DNA of 64,000 nucleotides from a virus. Location: positions 186,001 to 250,000 of IMG/VR virus record IMGVR_UViG_3300027759_004177; one strand, written 5' to 3'. The position numbers and the translations under genes were made by a program. The notes beneath the pieces were generated by a model that was not told the origin of the DNA, made no database searches, and saw only the letters and a list, made by a program, of their open reading frames with translations. How positions within the stretch are numbered: position 1 is the first letter of the stretch; every line of letters begins with the position of its first letter. This document shows, piece by piece, positions 46,800 through 56,008 of this stretch.

Positions 46800-47756
46800 T
46801 TAGCCGGTTACCCAGGTTAGTGGCTGACTTCCATCTACGTAGGTTTTTAATTCTTCTTCTAGTTTTTCCATTTCGGCCAAGGCTTCTTGTTTGAGAGCAT
46901 CGCCATTTAGACTTGCTCCACCTTGTGGTCCGGCAATTTGGCTGAACTTGCTACGTGCTTCTCCCAAAATACGCTTGCAGAAGCTATAGGCGTACTCTTG
47001 AATCCAAGGAAAAGCATAGGTGTCATTGAGAATCATTTGGTCTGGTTTGGTATTGTACATCCAAAGCAGTACACTTTCTTGTTGATCTATTGGGGGATTA
47101 ACACCCTGGAACGGCATTTTACGAACCACTGTTAATTTTTTAGTTGTGGGATTGAATGTGTAATTCATAAAGCCACCAAACATCTTCATGGCCAATTTTT
47201 GATAGTCTACAAATAGCTCGTAACTTGTTAGTCCTCCCACACGACCTGCTACCAGCATGTATGTGTTCAAGTATCCGGACGCAAACGGTTCAAATTGGCT
47301 AGCAGTTGTACCTGTCACGCTGCCGATACCACGACGATAAACAGCACGGACTGTTTGTACTTCTTTAGGTAAAATATATTCCTGCGTTTCAGGCATCAAC
47401 TGTAAATGACAGTAACTTTCTTCTACGCTATTCTGTGCTTTTTGACGATACTTGATCAAGGCCTGTGTAATGCCCATTTCATAGTGTTCTTTGTCTAGCT
47501 CAACATCAACAATGCCATCGCCTAGACGCATACGAACATAATCAGTGATTGCGGCTCGTAGACTGTTGGTGGTGCTGCCGTATTCCCAGTTAGGATCTGT
47601 GACGCCGCTTTGACTTACAGTGGCACTTCCTGGAAAAGCTATGTGTGCGCCGGACTGTGTACCTGTGTTGGCGTTGAACAGGCTGGCTGTATCTATGTTG
47701 TTCTTAGCGTCGTATCCAGCTTCAGCTGTTACGTTACCTGCAAATGGTGTGGCCAT
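46800..47756 (-). CDS. 13: Neck protein gp13
   Basis: 318 aa. Middle and C terminus fit T4-type gp13: YVRMRLGDGIVDVELDKEHYEMGI, ALIKYRQKAQNSVEESY, and near the end WIQEYAYSFCKRILGEARSKF with GGASLNGDALKQEALAEMEKLEEEL. gp13 and gp14 form the neck that joins head and tail and holds DNA. Upstream GGAG and a late-type element. Length equals T4 gp13 (309). Confidence 0.8.
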   Translation of the reverse strand: MATPFAGNVTAEAGYDAKNNIDTASLFNANTGTQSGAHIAFPGSATVSQSGVTDPNWEYGSTTNSLRAAITDYVRMRLGDGIVDVELDKEHYEMGITQALIKYRQKAQNSVEESYCHLQLMPETQEYILPKEVQTVRAVYRRGIGSVTGTTASQFEPFASGYLNTYMLVAGRVGGLTSYELFVDYQKLAMKMFGGFMNYTFNPTTKKLTVVRKMPFQGVNPPIDQQESVLLWMYNTKPDQMILNDTYAFPWIQEYAYSFCKRILGEARSKFSQIAGPQGGASLNGDALKQEALAEMEKLEEELKTYVDGSQPLTWVTG

Positions 47757-47775
47757 TGATTACTCCGTTATACAG

Positions 47776-47782
47776 TATTTAT
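47776..47782 (-). promoter_or_regulatory. Late-type promoter element ATAAATA
   Basis: Reverse strand ATAAATA about 20 nt upstream of gp13 ATG, with CGGAG in the leader. Overlaps the stop of the upstream hypothetical gene. Confidence 0.6.
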
Positions 47783-48963
47783 TACTGTACACGAAGTAAG
47801 ATGGTTTCTAGATTGATGCGTCCGTTGAGCTTGGTTTCTGTGGCTTTGATATTGTCCAAGAACTTACGCAACTCCACTTTGGTAGCACGAGCAAACTCCT
47901 TGAGCTTTTCCTCGGGTTTACGTAGTGTTTTTGACGTAGATCTGTGTTCATCGTAGCCAATAATGCCGGTTCCTTTGACGTTTAAGGGTCCTTTTAAACT
48001 GTCAGCTATGTACTTGCCCAGCTTGCGTGTTTTGGTATTATAAACCCATAGCTCTTGTGCGCCAATGATGTCTGCGGGATTGACGCTGATCAGTCGCATG
48101 ACCTTGTCTTCTCGGGCATACTTGAGCTTGCTGACTACTTTTTCTTTGCTTACCGATTTAGGAGCACGTACCTTCTTGGTGGCTTTTTTAACTCCGCGAT
48201 ATTGAATAATGTCGTTTAGGATTTGATCAATAAAAGCAAATATACGTTTGAAGTCTGCGGTTTTATAATGGCTGTATCCTTCTTGTAGCTGTTCGTCGGC
48301 TCGTTCAAATGCCAGTTTAAGTTCATCGAACCTGGCTTGATATACTGCTTCGTACTTGCTTAACTGACTTTGAGGGACATTGTTGGCCACAAGATAATCA
48401 TAAGGCTTGAACTGATACTTGGGATTTGCAATAAATTCATCATAGTGTCCTTCTAGTTCGCCGATGGTGTCGGCTGTTTTTTCGTTTAGTCTGTCCTGGA
48501 TGGTAGGAACATGGGCTCGGGGTTTTTCTTCTACCACAACTTCAACAACTTCTTCTGCACTTTTACTGTTGATGCTTTCAAGTATGTTGGCATCAATGAA
48601 CTCGATGTGTCGTTCCTGTAAAGGCATGCCTTGGCGATGTGCCATGATGAGTCCGCAAGTGGTCATGCTTACTGTACGGTCGCTGGCACGTTCGAATGCT
48701 CGGATTTCATCGGCATCGAAGTCCTTGACCACTTTCATCCAGGCAACCACGTGCTTTTTTAAATCCTTTTGAGTATAGAAATAATTGTAATAGGTCAAGC
48801 TCTTACGCATGAAGTGGTCAAATTCTTCGAACGACATGGCCTTGGCACGTTCAGTGTCCCACTTGGGTTCTTCGCCTATGTACTTTTCATCAAGTAATAA
48901 ACTGTTTCTGGGTGCTGCTTTTTTAGTCTTGCTTGTTTTACCGTTGATTTTGATATTTGCCAT
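47782..48963 (-). CDS. Conserved hypothetical phage protein
   Basis: 393 aa, highly charged, Lys/Glu-rich and helical. N-terminal KKAAPRNSLL, then FDHFMRKSLTYYNYFYTQKDLKKHVVAWMK (compact helices). The central KKATKKVRAPKSVSKEKVVSKLKY is strongly basic, then VWVYNTKTRKLGKYI looks like an SH3-type fold. Similar proteins accompany neck genes in marine T4-like phages (general knowledge). Perhaps a head or tail assembly factor. No clear motif. Confidence 0.75.
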   Translation of the reverse strand: MANIKINGKTSKTKKAAPRNSLLLDEKYIGEEPKWDTERAKAMSFEEFDHFMRKSLTYYNYFYTQKDLKKHVVAWMKVVKDFDADEIRAFERASDRTVSMTTCGLIMAHRQGMPLQERHIEFIDANILESINSKSAEEVVEVVVEEKPRAHVPTIQDRLNEKTADTIGELEGHYDEFIANPKYQFKPYDYLVANNVPQSQLSKYEAVYQARFDELKLAFERADEQLQEGYSHYKTADFKRIFAFIDQILNDIIQYRGVKKATKKVRAPKSVSKEKVVSKLKYAREDKVMRLISVNPADIIGAQELWVYNTKTRKLGKYIADSLKGPLNVKGTGIIGYDEHRSTSKTLRKPEEKLKEFARATKVELRKFLDNIKATETKLNGRINLETILLRVQ

Positions 48964-48972
48964 AGTGAATCC

Positions 48973-49224
48973 TTAGTTTAATAGTGTGGCTAAAACAATA
49001 TACTGTTCCAGTGTTGTCAATGTTTCTAATAATTTATCATTAAGTTCTTTGTATTGTACAGTATTTTTTCCTACTTTGCGACAGTTAATTTCTTCTTTAC
49101 TTATTTCACGCTGTATATCATGGCAATTCTTCCAGATCTTTTTCAAATCTGTGCTTTGATGTCCGGGCAATTTAACTATAGTGAAAAAAGCCTGGTCCAA
49201 ACGATACTTGATATCCGGGTCCAT
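48973..49224 (-). CDS. Conserved small hypothetical protein (leaderless)
   Basis: 83 aa from ATG 49224 (MDPDIKYRLDQAFF); an upstream ATG at 49239 lies within the -10 region of the promoter and is rejected. Helical, with a potential coiled coil (KLLETLTTLEQYIVLA). A sigma-70-like promoter at 49231-49259 would start transcription at or within a base or two of the ATG, giving a leaderless mRNA. Function unknown. Confidence 0.65.
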   Translation of the reverse strand: MDPDIKYRLDQAFFTIVKLPGHQSTDLKKIWKNCHDIQREISKEEINCRKVGKNTVQYKELNDKLLETLTTLEQYIVLATLLN

Positions 49225-49230
49225 AACAAC

Positions 49231-49259
49231 ATTATACATTAAAAGGATTTATGGGTCAA
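49231..49259 (-). promoter_or_regulatory. Sigma-70-like promoter with leaderless start
   Basis: Minus strand TTGACC (49254-49259), 17-bp spacer, TATAAT (49231-49236). Its spacer and -35 match the promoter at 10749 closely. The A of ATG 49224 lies about 7 nt downstream of the -10 box, i.e. near +1. Confidence 0.75.
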
Positions 49260-49265
49260 GCCACG

Positions 49266-49272
49266 ATAAATA
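49266..49272 (+). promoter_or_regulatory. Late-type promoter element ATAAATA
   Basis: ATAAATA ends 21 nt before ATG 49294, with an AGGA site in the leader. It is divergent from the sigma-70-like promoter at 49231. Confidence 0.6.
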
Positions 49273-49293
49273 CTACAATTAACAGGATTCTAT

Positions 49294-50664
49294 ATGCCAC
49301 GTTTAAGCCTTTGGCAAGATGGTAAACACTCAAATGATTACAAGTTCATGGATAGACGCATATCCGAAATGTTTACCATTGGTGGTACGGGTATCCTGGT
49401 CAACAAATACCTGGGCGTAAATACCCAGGGCACCAACAAAGCCACCAGCGCCGCACAAGCATCTGAAGATTTTGATTTGAGTTTTTCCAATACTACTGGA
49501 ATTAATGTCAAAGATTTTGCATTTGGGCCTGGCATTCCTGCTGGAGCACAGGTAGCCAGCAAAACCGCAACCACAGTAACATTAAACACAGTGACCACAT
49601 CTGCTGTGGCCAGCGGAACAACTGTTGGCTTTGGCCCGGATGCTACCAAACCCAGTTACGCTAACCAAAGTGAACAAAACATACAAGACTTGCTGTGGTT
49701 AGAAAATCGTGATCGCAAGTATGATCGTGATGTTTATAAAATGCGTGGTATCTATCAACGTGCTGATCAAGACTTTGATCTAAGCCAATTTGGCCTGTTC
49801 CTGCAAACTGGTACAATCTTCATGGTGTTTCATTTGCGTGACATGGTTGATCAGATTGGTCGTAAGCTCATAGCCGGCGATGTGCTAGAGCTACAACACC
49901 TAAAAGATTACGATGCCTTAGACGGAGATTTGCCTGCGGCATTAAAACGTTACTATGTGGTTGGTGATGCCAGTTTTGCAAGCGAAGGATTCAGTCCCAC
50001 TTGGTGGCCACACCTGTGGAGAGTTAAACTTAACCCGCTGGTAGACAGTCAAGAGTACAAAGATATCTTGGATAATATTGCAGCCAGCGATACCACAGAT
50101 ACTCCAGTGGGACAAATTTTAAGTACCTACAACACATTCTTGGATATCAATCAAAGTATTATTACTCAGGCCGAGATCGACGTACCCAAAAGTGGTTACG
50201 ATACCAGTCCAATTTTTACTTTGCCGACCACTGCACGTGGCAGTGATCCAATCGGTGCTCCCATCACTGCTGACAATGCCAGTATCAACTCCGGCAATAC
50301 TAGTCCTACCGCGGATTCAGGTGTGTCAAGTCCATTACGCAAGGTGTCTGGTTATTTAACTGGCGATGGTGTTGCTCCAAATGGTTTAGCCACTGGTGCC
50401 GGTGTTGCATTTCCTGCCAATCCAACCGAGGGGGAATATTTCTTGCGTTTGGATTACTTACCAAATCGTTTATTTCGTTATAGTGGACGTCATTGGGCTC
50501 GTGTAGAAGATAGTGTAAGAACTTCATTAACTCCAGGCACAGATAATAAAACACAACGTGGTAGTTATGTAAATAATACTAACACTTACACAGACGCTGA
50601 CGGCGTGACGCATAATGAGCGTCAACCGCTGAGTCGTGTACTAACACCGAAAGCAGATAATTAA
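49294..50664 (+). CDS. 14: Neck protein gp14
   Basis: 456 aa. The opening PRLSLWQDGKHSNDYKFMDRRISEMFT and the block NIQDLLWLENRDRKYDRDVYKMRGIYQRADQDFDLSQFG match the gp14 family of marine T4-like phages, as do WWPHLWRVKLNPLVDSQEYKDI. The extra C-terminal segment of about 180 residues is Asn/Thr-rich and disordered; T4 gp14 is only 256 aa. Together with gp13 it forms the neck collar. Ends at 50664 where gp15 begins. Confidence 0.85.
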   Translation: MPRLSLWQDGKHSNDYKFMDRRISEMFTIGGTGILVNKYLGVNTQGTNKATSAAQASEDFDLSFSNTTGINVKDFAFGPGIPAGAQVASKTATTVTLNTVTTSAVASGTTVGFGPDATKPSYANQSEQNIQDLLWLENRDRKYDRDVYKMRGIYQRADQDFDLSQFGLFLQTGTIFMVFHLRDMVDQIGRKLIAGDVLELQHLKDYDALDGDLPAALKRYYVVGDASFASEGFSPTWWPHLWRVKLNPLVDSQEYKDILDNIAASDTTDTPVGQILSTYNTFLDINQSIITQAEIDVPKSGYDTSPIFTLPTTARGSDPIGAPITADNASINSGNTSPTADSGVSSPLRKVSGYLTGDGVAPNGLATGAGVAFPANPTEGEYFLRLDYLPNRLFRYSGRHWARVEDSVRTSLTPGTDNKTQRGSYVNNTNTYTDADGVTHNERQPLSRVLTPKADN

Positions 50665-52040
50665 TGCCAGTTCAATTTGCCTATGATGGCCAAATACGCC
50701 GTTTTGTCCTGCAGTTTGTACGCATGGTATCAAACTTCCAAGTAGAATTTGGAAAAAATGCCGACGGTGATCGTACCTTACAAACTGTTCCTGTGTACTA
50801 TGGAGATATCAGTCGCCAGGCTGCAATGATTTTAAACAATGGTAGTGAAAATACACTTAATGCTGTGCCAGCCATGGCCTGTTATATCAGTGGCTTGTCA
50901 TACGATCAATCAAGACTACAAAATCCTTACTACGAAGGTGTTGTTCGTATTCGTGAACGTGTGTATAACGATGTTGATCAAGAATACGAACGCAGTCAAG
51001 ATGGCATCTATACTGTGGAACGACTAATGCCGGCTCCATATAAACTGACCATGAAGTTGGACATATGGACCAGCAATACAGAACAAAAACATCAGATGAT
51101 TGAACAAATGATGCCCCTGTTTAATCCTGGCCTAGAAATACAAAGCACAGATAATTATGTAGACTGGTCAAGTCTAAGCGTTGTTCTGCTAACAGATGTG
51201 CAGTATTCTAGTAGAACTGTGCCGCAAGGCGGAGAAGAAAACATTGATGTTGCTACACTGACATTTGAAATGCCCATATGGCTCAGTCTACCTGCCAAGG
51301 TCAAGAAGATGGGCGTTGTTGCACAAATTATTGCCAGTATCTATGACGCACAAGGCGATCTCAGTCCCGAAGTTGTGTTTGCAACACAGGGTCTAATGAG
51401 TCAGCAAAGGTTTACTCCAATGAGTTACGAATTGGTCTATGTGGGCAACACATTAACATTATACAAAAACAATGCCACCGAGGCTGAAGATGGTGTCATA
51501 TATGGTACCAAAGTGCGTTGGGCCAACTTGGTTAATTTATACGGCAAGCTGACCAATGGTATCAGTGAAGTTAGACTAACGTTTGCATATCCAGACGGCC
51601 CGCATGAAATTGCTGGGACAGTTGCATTTAGTCCCACAGACGAAACACAGTTGTTGTTTACTCCGTTTGAAGCCACATTGCCGGCCAATACCTTAGATGC
51701 GGTTGATGCCATTATTGATCCAAGAAACGTTACTGTAGACAGCAACATACTGAGTCCTGCCGCAGGTACTAGATATTTGATATTGAATTCAATTGGCGAC
51801 ATTGCCACTGAAAGTCCTGTTGCATGGGCCGGTGAACCAGGGACCAATTTGGTTGCTCGTGCCAATGATATCATTGAATGGAATGGTAGTTATTGGACAG
51901 TGGCGTTTGACAGTAGAGAACCTGCTGTGCAATATGTGTCTAACTTGACTACCACTGTACAATATCGCTGGACCGGATCAGAATGGGTCAAGAGTTACGA
52001 AGGCTTGTATGGATCAGGCGAGTGGAGTTTGGTACTGTAA
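50664..52040 (+). CDS. 15: Tail terminator/sheath stabiliser gp15
   Basis: 458 aa. N-terminal half matches T4 gp15 (272 aa): QFAYDGQIRRFVLQFVRMVSNFQVEFG, VPVYYGDISRQAAMILNNGSEN, PNFYEG-type start of RIRERVYND, and TVERLMPAPYKLTMKLDIWTSN. The C-terminal about 190 residues are an extra Thr/Asn-rich beta extension absent from T4. gp15 caps the tail and couples it to the neck. One-base overlap with gp14 (start at 50664). Confidence 0.85.
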   Translation: MPVQFAYDGQIRRFVLQFVRMVSNFQVEFGKNADGDRTLQTVPVYYGDISRQAAMILNNGSENTLNAVPAMACYISGLSYDQSRLQNPYYEGVVRIRERVYNDVDQEYERSQDGIYTVERLMPAPYKLTMKLDIWTSNTEQKHQMIEQMMPLFNPGLEIQSTDNYVDWSSLSVVLLTDVQYSSRTVPQGGEENIDVATLTFEMPIWLSLPAKVKKMGVVAQIIASIYDAQGDLSPEVVFATQGLMSQQRFTPMSYELVYVGNTLTLYKNNATEAEDGVIYGTKVRWANLVNLYGKLTNGISEVRLTFAYPDGPHEIAGTVAFSPTDETQLLFTPFEATLPANTLDAVDAIIDPRNVTVDSNILSPAAGTRYLILNSIGDIATESPVAWAGEPGTNLVARANDIIEWNGSYWTVAFDSREPAVQYVSNLTTTVQYRWTGSEWVKSYEGLYGSGEWSLVL

Positions 52041-52468
52041 TGGCCGCACACACCGAGGGCGTTGGTGCATTAATTTACGCTCGATCATCCAATCGTTACT
52101 TGTTCTTGTTGAGAAACAAAAGCCGACATGCTGGATCCTGGGGCATTGTGGGTGGAAAAATTGAAACAGGTGAGACTGTCATACACGGGCTAGTTAGAGA
52201 AATACGTGAAGAAATTGGTGTTGACTATTCTGCTCGTAAATTTATTCCATTAGAAACGTTTACCGCAGACAATCGTAAATTTGTTTATTATACATTTGTG
52301 GTCAGTGTAGAAGAAGAATTTGTGCCACGCTTGAATGATGAGCATCGTGGATATTGCTGGGTAGGATTAAATGATCATCCGATGCCGTTGCATCCAGGAC
52401 TTTGGCGAAGTTTTAATTTTGACATTGTCAAAAAGAAAATTAAAACTTTAGAATCAATCTTAAAATAA
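52040..52468 (+). CDS. Nudix hydrolase
   Basis: 142 aa from ATG 52040 (overlapping the gp15 stop by one base); an upstream extension into gp15 is not used. Nudix box GGKIETGETVIHGLVREIREEIG at residues 38-60 is split here as GGKIET and REIREEIG; all of G, E, REV-E-E-type residues are present. It hydrolyses nucleoside diphosphate-linked compounds, as T4 NudE. Co-transcribed with gp14-gp15, ending close to the convergent hypothetical gene. Confidence 0.9.
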   Translation: MAAHTEGVGALIYARSSNRYLFLLRNKSRHAGSWGIVGGKIETGETVIHGLVREIREEIGVDYSARKFIPLETFTADNRKFVYYTFVVSVEEEFVPRLNDEHRGYCWVGLNDHPMPLHPGLWRSFNFDIVKKKIKTLESILK

Positions 52469-52469
52469 A

Positions 52470-53153
52470 TTAACCAATATCTGCTTCAAGCACAAAATCA
52501 CGGAAACTGATTTGTCTAAAATTTAATTTATTAACAAGAGCACCCGAACAGTCTGCTGCAGCCGACATCATAATACGTACAAATTCTACATCAGAATAAA
52601 CATCCATCACAGTTGATAGTGTTTTTACATAAAAAGTATCTTCGGTTGCATTGGTATAACCGTCATAGCCCATCAGATAAACTTTTTTGTGTCCGTCAAA
52701 GCAGGCCAGGTATGCAGCCAAGGCTCCAGCATCGTATGTTGGGTTTTGTGGGGTTAAATAAAACTTACCTGGGTATTGTACAATATATTGAGCATTGGTG
52801 TAAACGATATGATCGTCACAATAGCCAGACTCTGCAATGGTTTTAACTTTTTCTGCGTCAACTGCAACTAAAAAATCTGGAGTAAACTCTTGATATATCA
52901 AATTACAGGCATAACTTTGTAACTTGTCTCTGGCCAATATTCCGCCTCTGTGATTGGCAATATGTGCCAAATCAAAATCTTGACGACTGGGTCCATTACC
53001 TATTGCAATAGCCTGTGTTGTTGTAAACGAATTAAACACGCTGTTGGCAATATATTCTGTGCTGGGTTGCCATTCATTGTTGCCAAGTACTAGTTCGGTA
53101 ACAATGGATTCGCCGGCATAGTTACTGCGATAAAGTTTTTTTATAATTTGCAT
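52470..53153 (-). CDS. Hypothetical protein, possible MAF/DUF115-like Rossmann fold
   Basis: 227 aa. AIAIGNGPSRQDFDLA (about 48-63) is a GxGPS-like nucleotide loop, followed by FLVAVDAEKV and VYLMGYDGY, as in DUF115/motility accessory or sialyltransferase-like proteins. The substrate is unknown. It is located between gp15/Nudix and the fibre genes, so it could modify tail fibres. Convergent to the Nudix gene. Confidence 0.5.
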   Translation of the reverse strand: MQIIKKLYRSNYAGESIVTELVLGNNEWQPSTEYIANSVFNSFTTTQAIAIGNGPSRQDFDLAHIANHRGGILARDKLQSYACNLIYQEFTPDFLVAVDAEKVKTIAESGYCDDHIVYTNAQYIVQYPGKFYLTPQNPTYDAGALAAYLACFDGHKKVYLMGYDGYTNATEDTFYVKTLSTVMDVYSDVEFVRIMMSAAADCSGALVNKLNFRQISFRDFVLEADIG

Positions 53154-53155
53154 GA

Positions 53156-53845
53156 TTAATGTTTTCCAACTACTATTTCAATAGTTTTTATATCATTGGC
53201 ATCAACAGAGTCCAGTGCCTTTCCTAAAATACATCCAGGCGCAAAAGAATCATTGTCAATCAACTGTGCTACGCCAGGCATATTGCTGGTTACCAATATA
53301 TCGCCTTTGGCAACTGGTCCTTGTACACGACAAGGAACACGACCAGTCAATGCCACTGACACCACTGTGTCGCCTTTCAATGTACCGTTCATTAGATATG
53401 CAGGATTTGTACTCACTACACCGGCTACAGCAGTACTGTGTGTTTGTTTGGAAATGGTAACTTCGTGTTCGCCACCAAATACAACCACTGTGGCAGGCTC
53501 ATATGGAGCATCGGCTACATAATTTTCTGCTAGGTCGGCGTATTTGGACTGAGAACTTACGCCATAAAAGGTGCCAAACCAAGCACTGGAACTGCCAATG
53601 TTTACTGCATTGTTGGATGTAGGCAACACGCTGGTTGACACATTAAGTATTGGTACTGTAAGGTTGGCCGTGGCATGAATCTGTGGCGCACTTACTTTGG
53701 CACTCAATGTGACTGAATTTGCTGTTAGATCAAAACTGGCCACACCAGTGGATCTGACCCATGCACCTTTGGTACTGTTATAGGTATAGATAACATTGTT
53801 TATTGTGGTTGTTTGATTGTTTGTTGGACTTGATGGAAATGCCAT
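53156..53845 (-). CDS. Fibre-associated protein with shared C-terminal domain
   Basis: 229 aa. The N-terminal part is short and Thr/Ser-rich. The C-terminal about 130 residues (KYADLAENYVAD, EPATVVVFGG, VAGVVSTNPAYLMN, RVPCRVQGPVAKGDILVTSN) are almost the same as in the next gene (53848-55977), where the domain ends a long fibre. This domain, related to intramolecular-chaperone/peptidase-type fibre C termini, may fold or cap a tail fibre. SD GGAGA precedes the start. Confidence 0.72.
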   Translation of the reverse strand: MAFPSSPTNNQTTTINNVIYTYNSTKGAWVRSTGVASFDLTANSVTLSAKVSAPQIHATANLTVPILNVSTSVLPTSNNAVNIGSSSAWFGTFYGVSSQSKYADLAENYVADAPYEPATVVVFGGEHEVTISKQTHSTAVAGVVSTNPAYLMNGTLKGDTVVSVALTGRVPCRVQGPVAKGDILVTSNMPGVAQLIDNDSFAPGCILGKALDSVDANDIKTIEIVVGKH

Positions 53846-53847
53846 GA

Positions 53848-55977
53848 TTAATATCTCCCTACTGCTATTTCGATAGTTGTTATATCATTGCCGTCATAGT
53901 CTTCAAGACTTTTTGCAATTATACAACCTGGTTCATATTTTGTTTTGTCTAAACGTTCTGCTACACCTGGAATATTGCTGGTAACCAGTCTATCGCCTTT
54001 GGCTACTGGTCCACGCACCTGACATGGTACACGGCCTGTGAGTGCCACTGGCAAGCCAGGTTTGGCAGCATTCATCAGGTATGCTGGATCGGTGCTTACT
54101 ACTCCAGCTGTTCGCGGATCGTGGCTAACGTCTGTGGTTGTTATTTCTGCGGATCCACCAAACACAACTACTGTGCCTGGAGCATATTCCGCATCAGCCA
54201 CATAGTGTTCTGCTAGGTCAGCATACTTGGCTTGGACGCTGACACCGTACACGTTGTTCCACCAAGCTGTGGTGGATCCAAGATTGACGGCCAAATTAGA
54301 TGATGGTACAACAAAACCAGATACTGTGATGTTAGCACAGGTCACTGCACCCAATGATGTGGCGCCGGTTACTGTTATGCCTGAAGAAAATGTGTTGGCC
54401 TGTGATGCCACAAAACCGCTGGTGTCAACCCACTGGGAGCCAGTGCCATCATATAGGTATTGGAATACAGTATCACTGGCGCTGTCATACCAGGTGTCGC
54501 CAGAATATGGATTGGCTGGTGATGTGGTTCCTGTAAAGTTTGTGACTAATGGTCTAGTATTACGGAATGCTCCACTACCTACGTTGAGGTTTCCTGTGAT
54601 TGCAGCTCCACCAGACACCTGCAATGCACCGGTAACGTTGCTGGTACTGGCTGTGGTATTGGATAGCACCAAGCTACCAAAAATCACATTGCCACGTGTG
54701 CCAGAGTTGACGCCTCCAGAAGTTTCAGTGGCATCTGCCAGATATTCCAATGCTCCTGTGGAATTTTCCCATCCCAGGAACGCATGTTTGTCTGCACCTT
54801 TGTAGTAGTGGAATCGAACACCGATGTCACGACCATCATCTGACGACAATGCTGCCAAATTGGCAAATGTGTGTAATTCAATAACTGAGTCAGTGACCGT
54901 CAAGTTGTTGGAACCAATGGTCACTGTGTTACCCAGCACAGTCAAGTTTCCTTGAACTGTCAGCCCGCTTGCATTCCATCCACCAGCTTTGGTTGTTGCT
55001 GTACCGGCAAGATTTTCTACGTAAAATTCTAATTCACCGTTGCTGGCGCCTGCACTGGTTTCTGCCAGAATATAAGTGAATCCGTCAACTGATTTGACTC
55101 CACCCAACGAACTCCATGCACCCGATGCATAGCCTTCAAAACTGCTGATAGTGGTATTGTATCGAACCATACCTAACGCAGGACCACTTGGTCGTTGTGC
55201 GGTATTGCCCACTGGCAAGGTCAAGTAGTTGTAACTGTTGGCACTCATTACTATGTTGCCAAGTACGTACACGTTACCGCCAACACCCACACCGGCTGCT
55301 ACAGTCAATGCTCCTGTACCAGGGCTGGTACTGGTTGTGTTTCCATTGATACCAATACTGGATAAACCTGTGATTGAGGCAGTATTGCCGCCCAAGGCCA
55401 CTGTGGTGTTACCAAATCTTACGTCAGCTGTGGCCCAACTTGGTGCATATCCTGCACCTTCTGAACGCAAGAATGTACCAATTGCACCTGCTGTAATGAA
55501 AGTGGTCACGTTGGTGTCTTGCTGAATCATCAACTGACCAGCTGATCCGCCTGTAATGTTTGTGGCACTGGTTGCTGTGGTAGCTGTACCAACAGTCAGT
55601 GCTGAACCTGAAACCCAGGTTGGTGAACTAGTACCACCCGAAATAAGAAATTGTCCAGCTGTACCTGCTAGACTTAGGCCCAGTCCAGTTGCAGTACTGT
55701 AAGGGACGGCCCCTGCGGCAGCAGTTAATACACTACCAGTTCCGCCATAGGCCAATGCCACAGCATTACCTTGCCAGAATGATCCACTACTAAAAGTTTT
55801 GTTTAATACAGTTTGTGTAGCACCTGTGGTTAATACTGTGGCGCCGCCGCCTGCTGTAGTTCCGTCGTGTAAACGTAGGGTTTTGGCGTCAGTATCGTAG
55901 GTAATTTCACCGGCGGCACCAGTAAAAGCGTTGTTTTGTGTTGTAGTTCCTCGTCTAAACTGTACTTGGGTTGCCAT
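53848..55977 (-). CDS. Tail fibre protein
   Basis: 709 aa. The N terminus VQFRRGTTTQNNAFTGAAGEITYDTDAKTLRLHDGT is the attachment domain found in many phage fibre and Mtd-type proteins. The middle is repetitive (Thr/Gly/Val-rich, NLTVLGNTVTIGSNNLTV). The C terminus is the KYADLAEHYVAD...VVSTDPAYLMN domain shared with 53156. Segment 54770-54930 is nearly the same as 60345-60500 in another fibre gene. Late-type element 18 nt upstream of the start and GAGGAAG site. Confidence 0.8.
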   Translation of the reverse strand: MATQVQFRRGTTTQNNAFTGAAGEITYDTDAKTLRLHDGTTAGGGATVLTTGATQTVLNKTFSSGSFWQGNAVALAYGGTGSVLTAAAGAVPYSTATGLGLSLAGTAGQFLISGGTSSPTWVSGSALTVGTATTATSATNITGGSAGQLMIQQDTNVTTFITAGAIGTFLRSEGAGYAPSWATADVRFGNTTVALGGNTASITGLSSIGINGNTTSTSPGTGALTVAAGVGVGGNVYVLGNIVMSANSYNYLTLPVGNTAQRPSGPALGMVRYNTTISSFEGYASGAWSSLGGVKSVDGFTYILAETSAGASNGELEFYVENLAGTATTKAGGWNASGLTVQGNLTVLGNTVTIGSNNLTVTDSVIELHTFANLAALSSDDGRDIGVRFHYYKGADKHAFLGWENSTGALEYLADATETSGGVNSGTRGNVIFGSLVLSNTTASTSNVTGALQVSGGAAITGNLNVGSGAFRNTRPLVTNFTGTTSPANPYSGDTWYDSASDTVFQYLYDGTGSQWVDTSGFVASQANTFSSGITVTGATSLGAVTCANITVSGFVVPSSNLAVNLGSTTAWWNNVYGVSVQAKYADLAEHYVADAEYAPGTVVVFGGSAEITTTDVSHDPRTAGVVSTDPAYLMNAAKPGLPVALTGRVPCQVRGPVAKGDRLVTSNIPGVAERLDKTKYEPGCIIAKSLEDYDGNDITTIEIAVGRY

Positions 55978-55995
55978 GTTCTTCCTCTGTTTCTA

Positions 55996-56002
55996 TATTT
56001 AT
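55996..56002 (-). promoter_or_regulatory. Late-type promoter element ATAAATA
   Basis: Reverse strand ATAAATA 18 nt before the fibre ATG at 55977; AGAGGAAG serves as ribosome binding site. Confidence 0.6.
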
Positions 56003-56008
56003 GCTCGA

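Noticed and set aside
49225-49239. Longer start of the 83-aa gene at ATG 49239
   Set aside because: That ATG overlaps the TATAAT box, so it would not be transcribed from the visible promoter.
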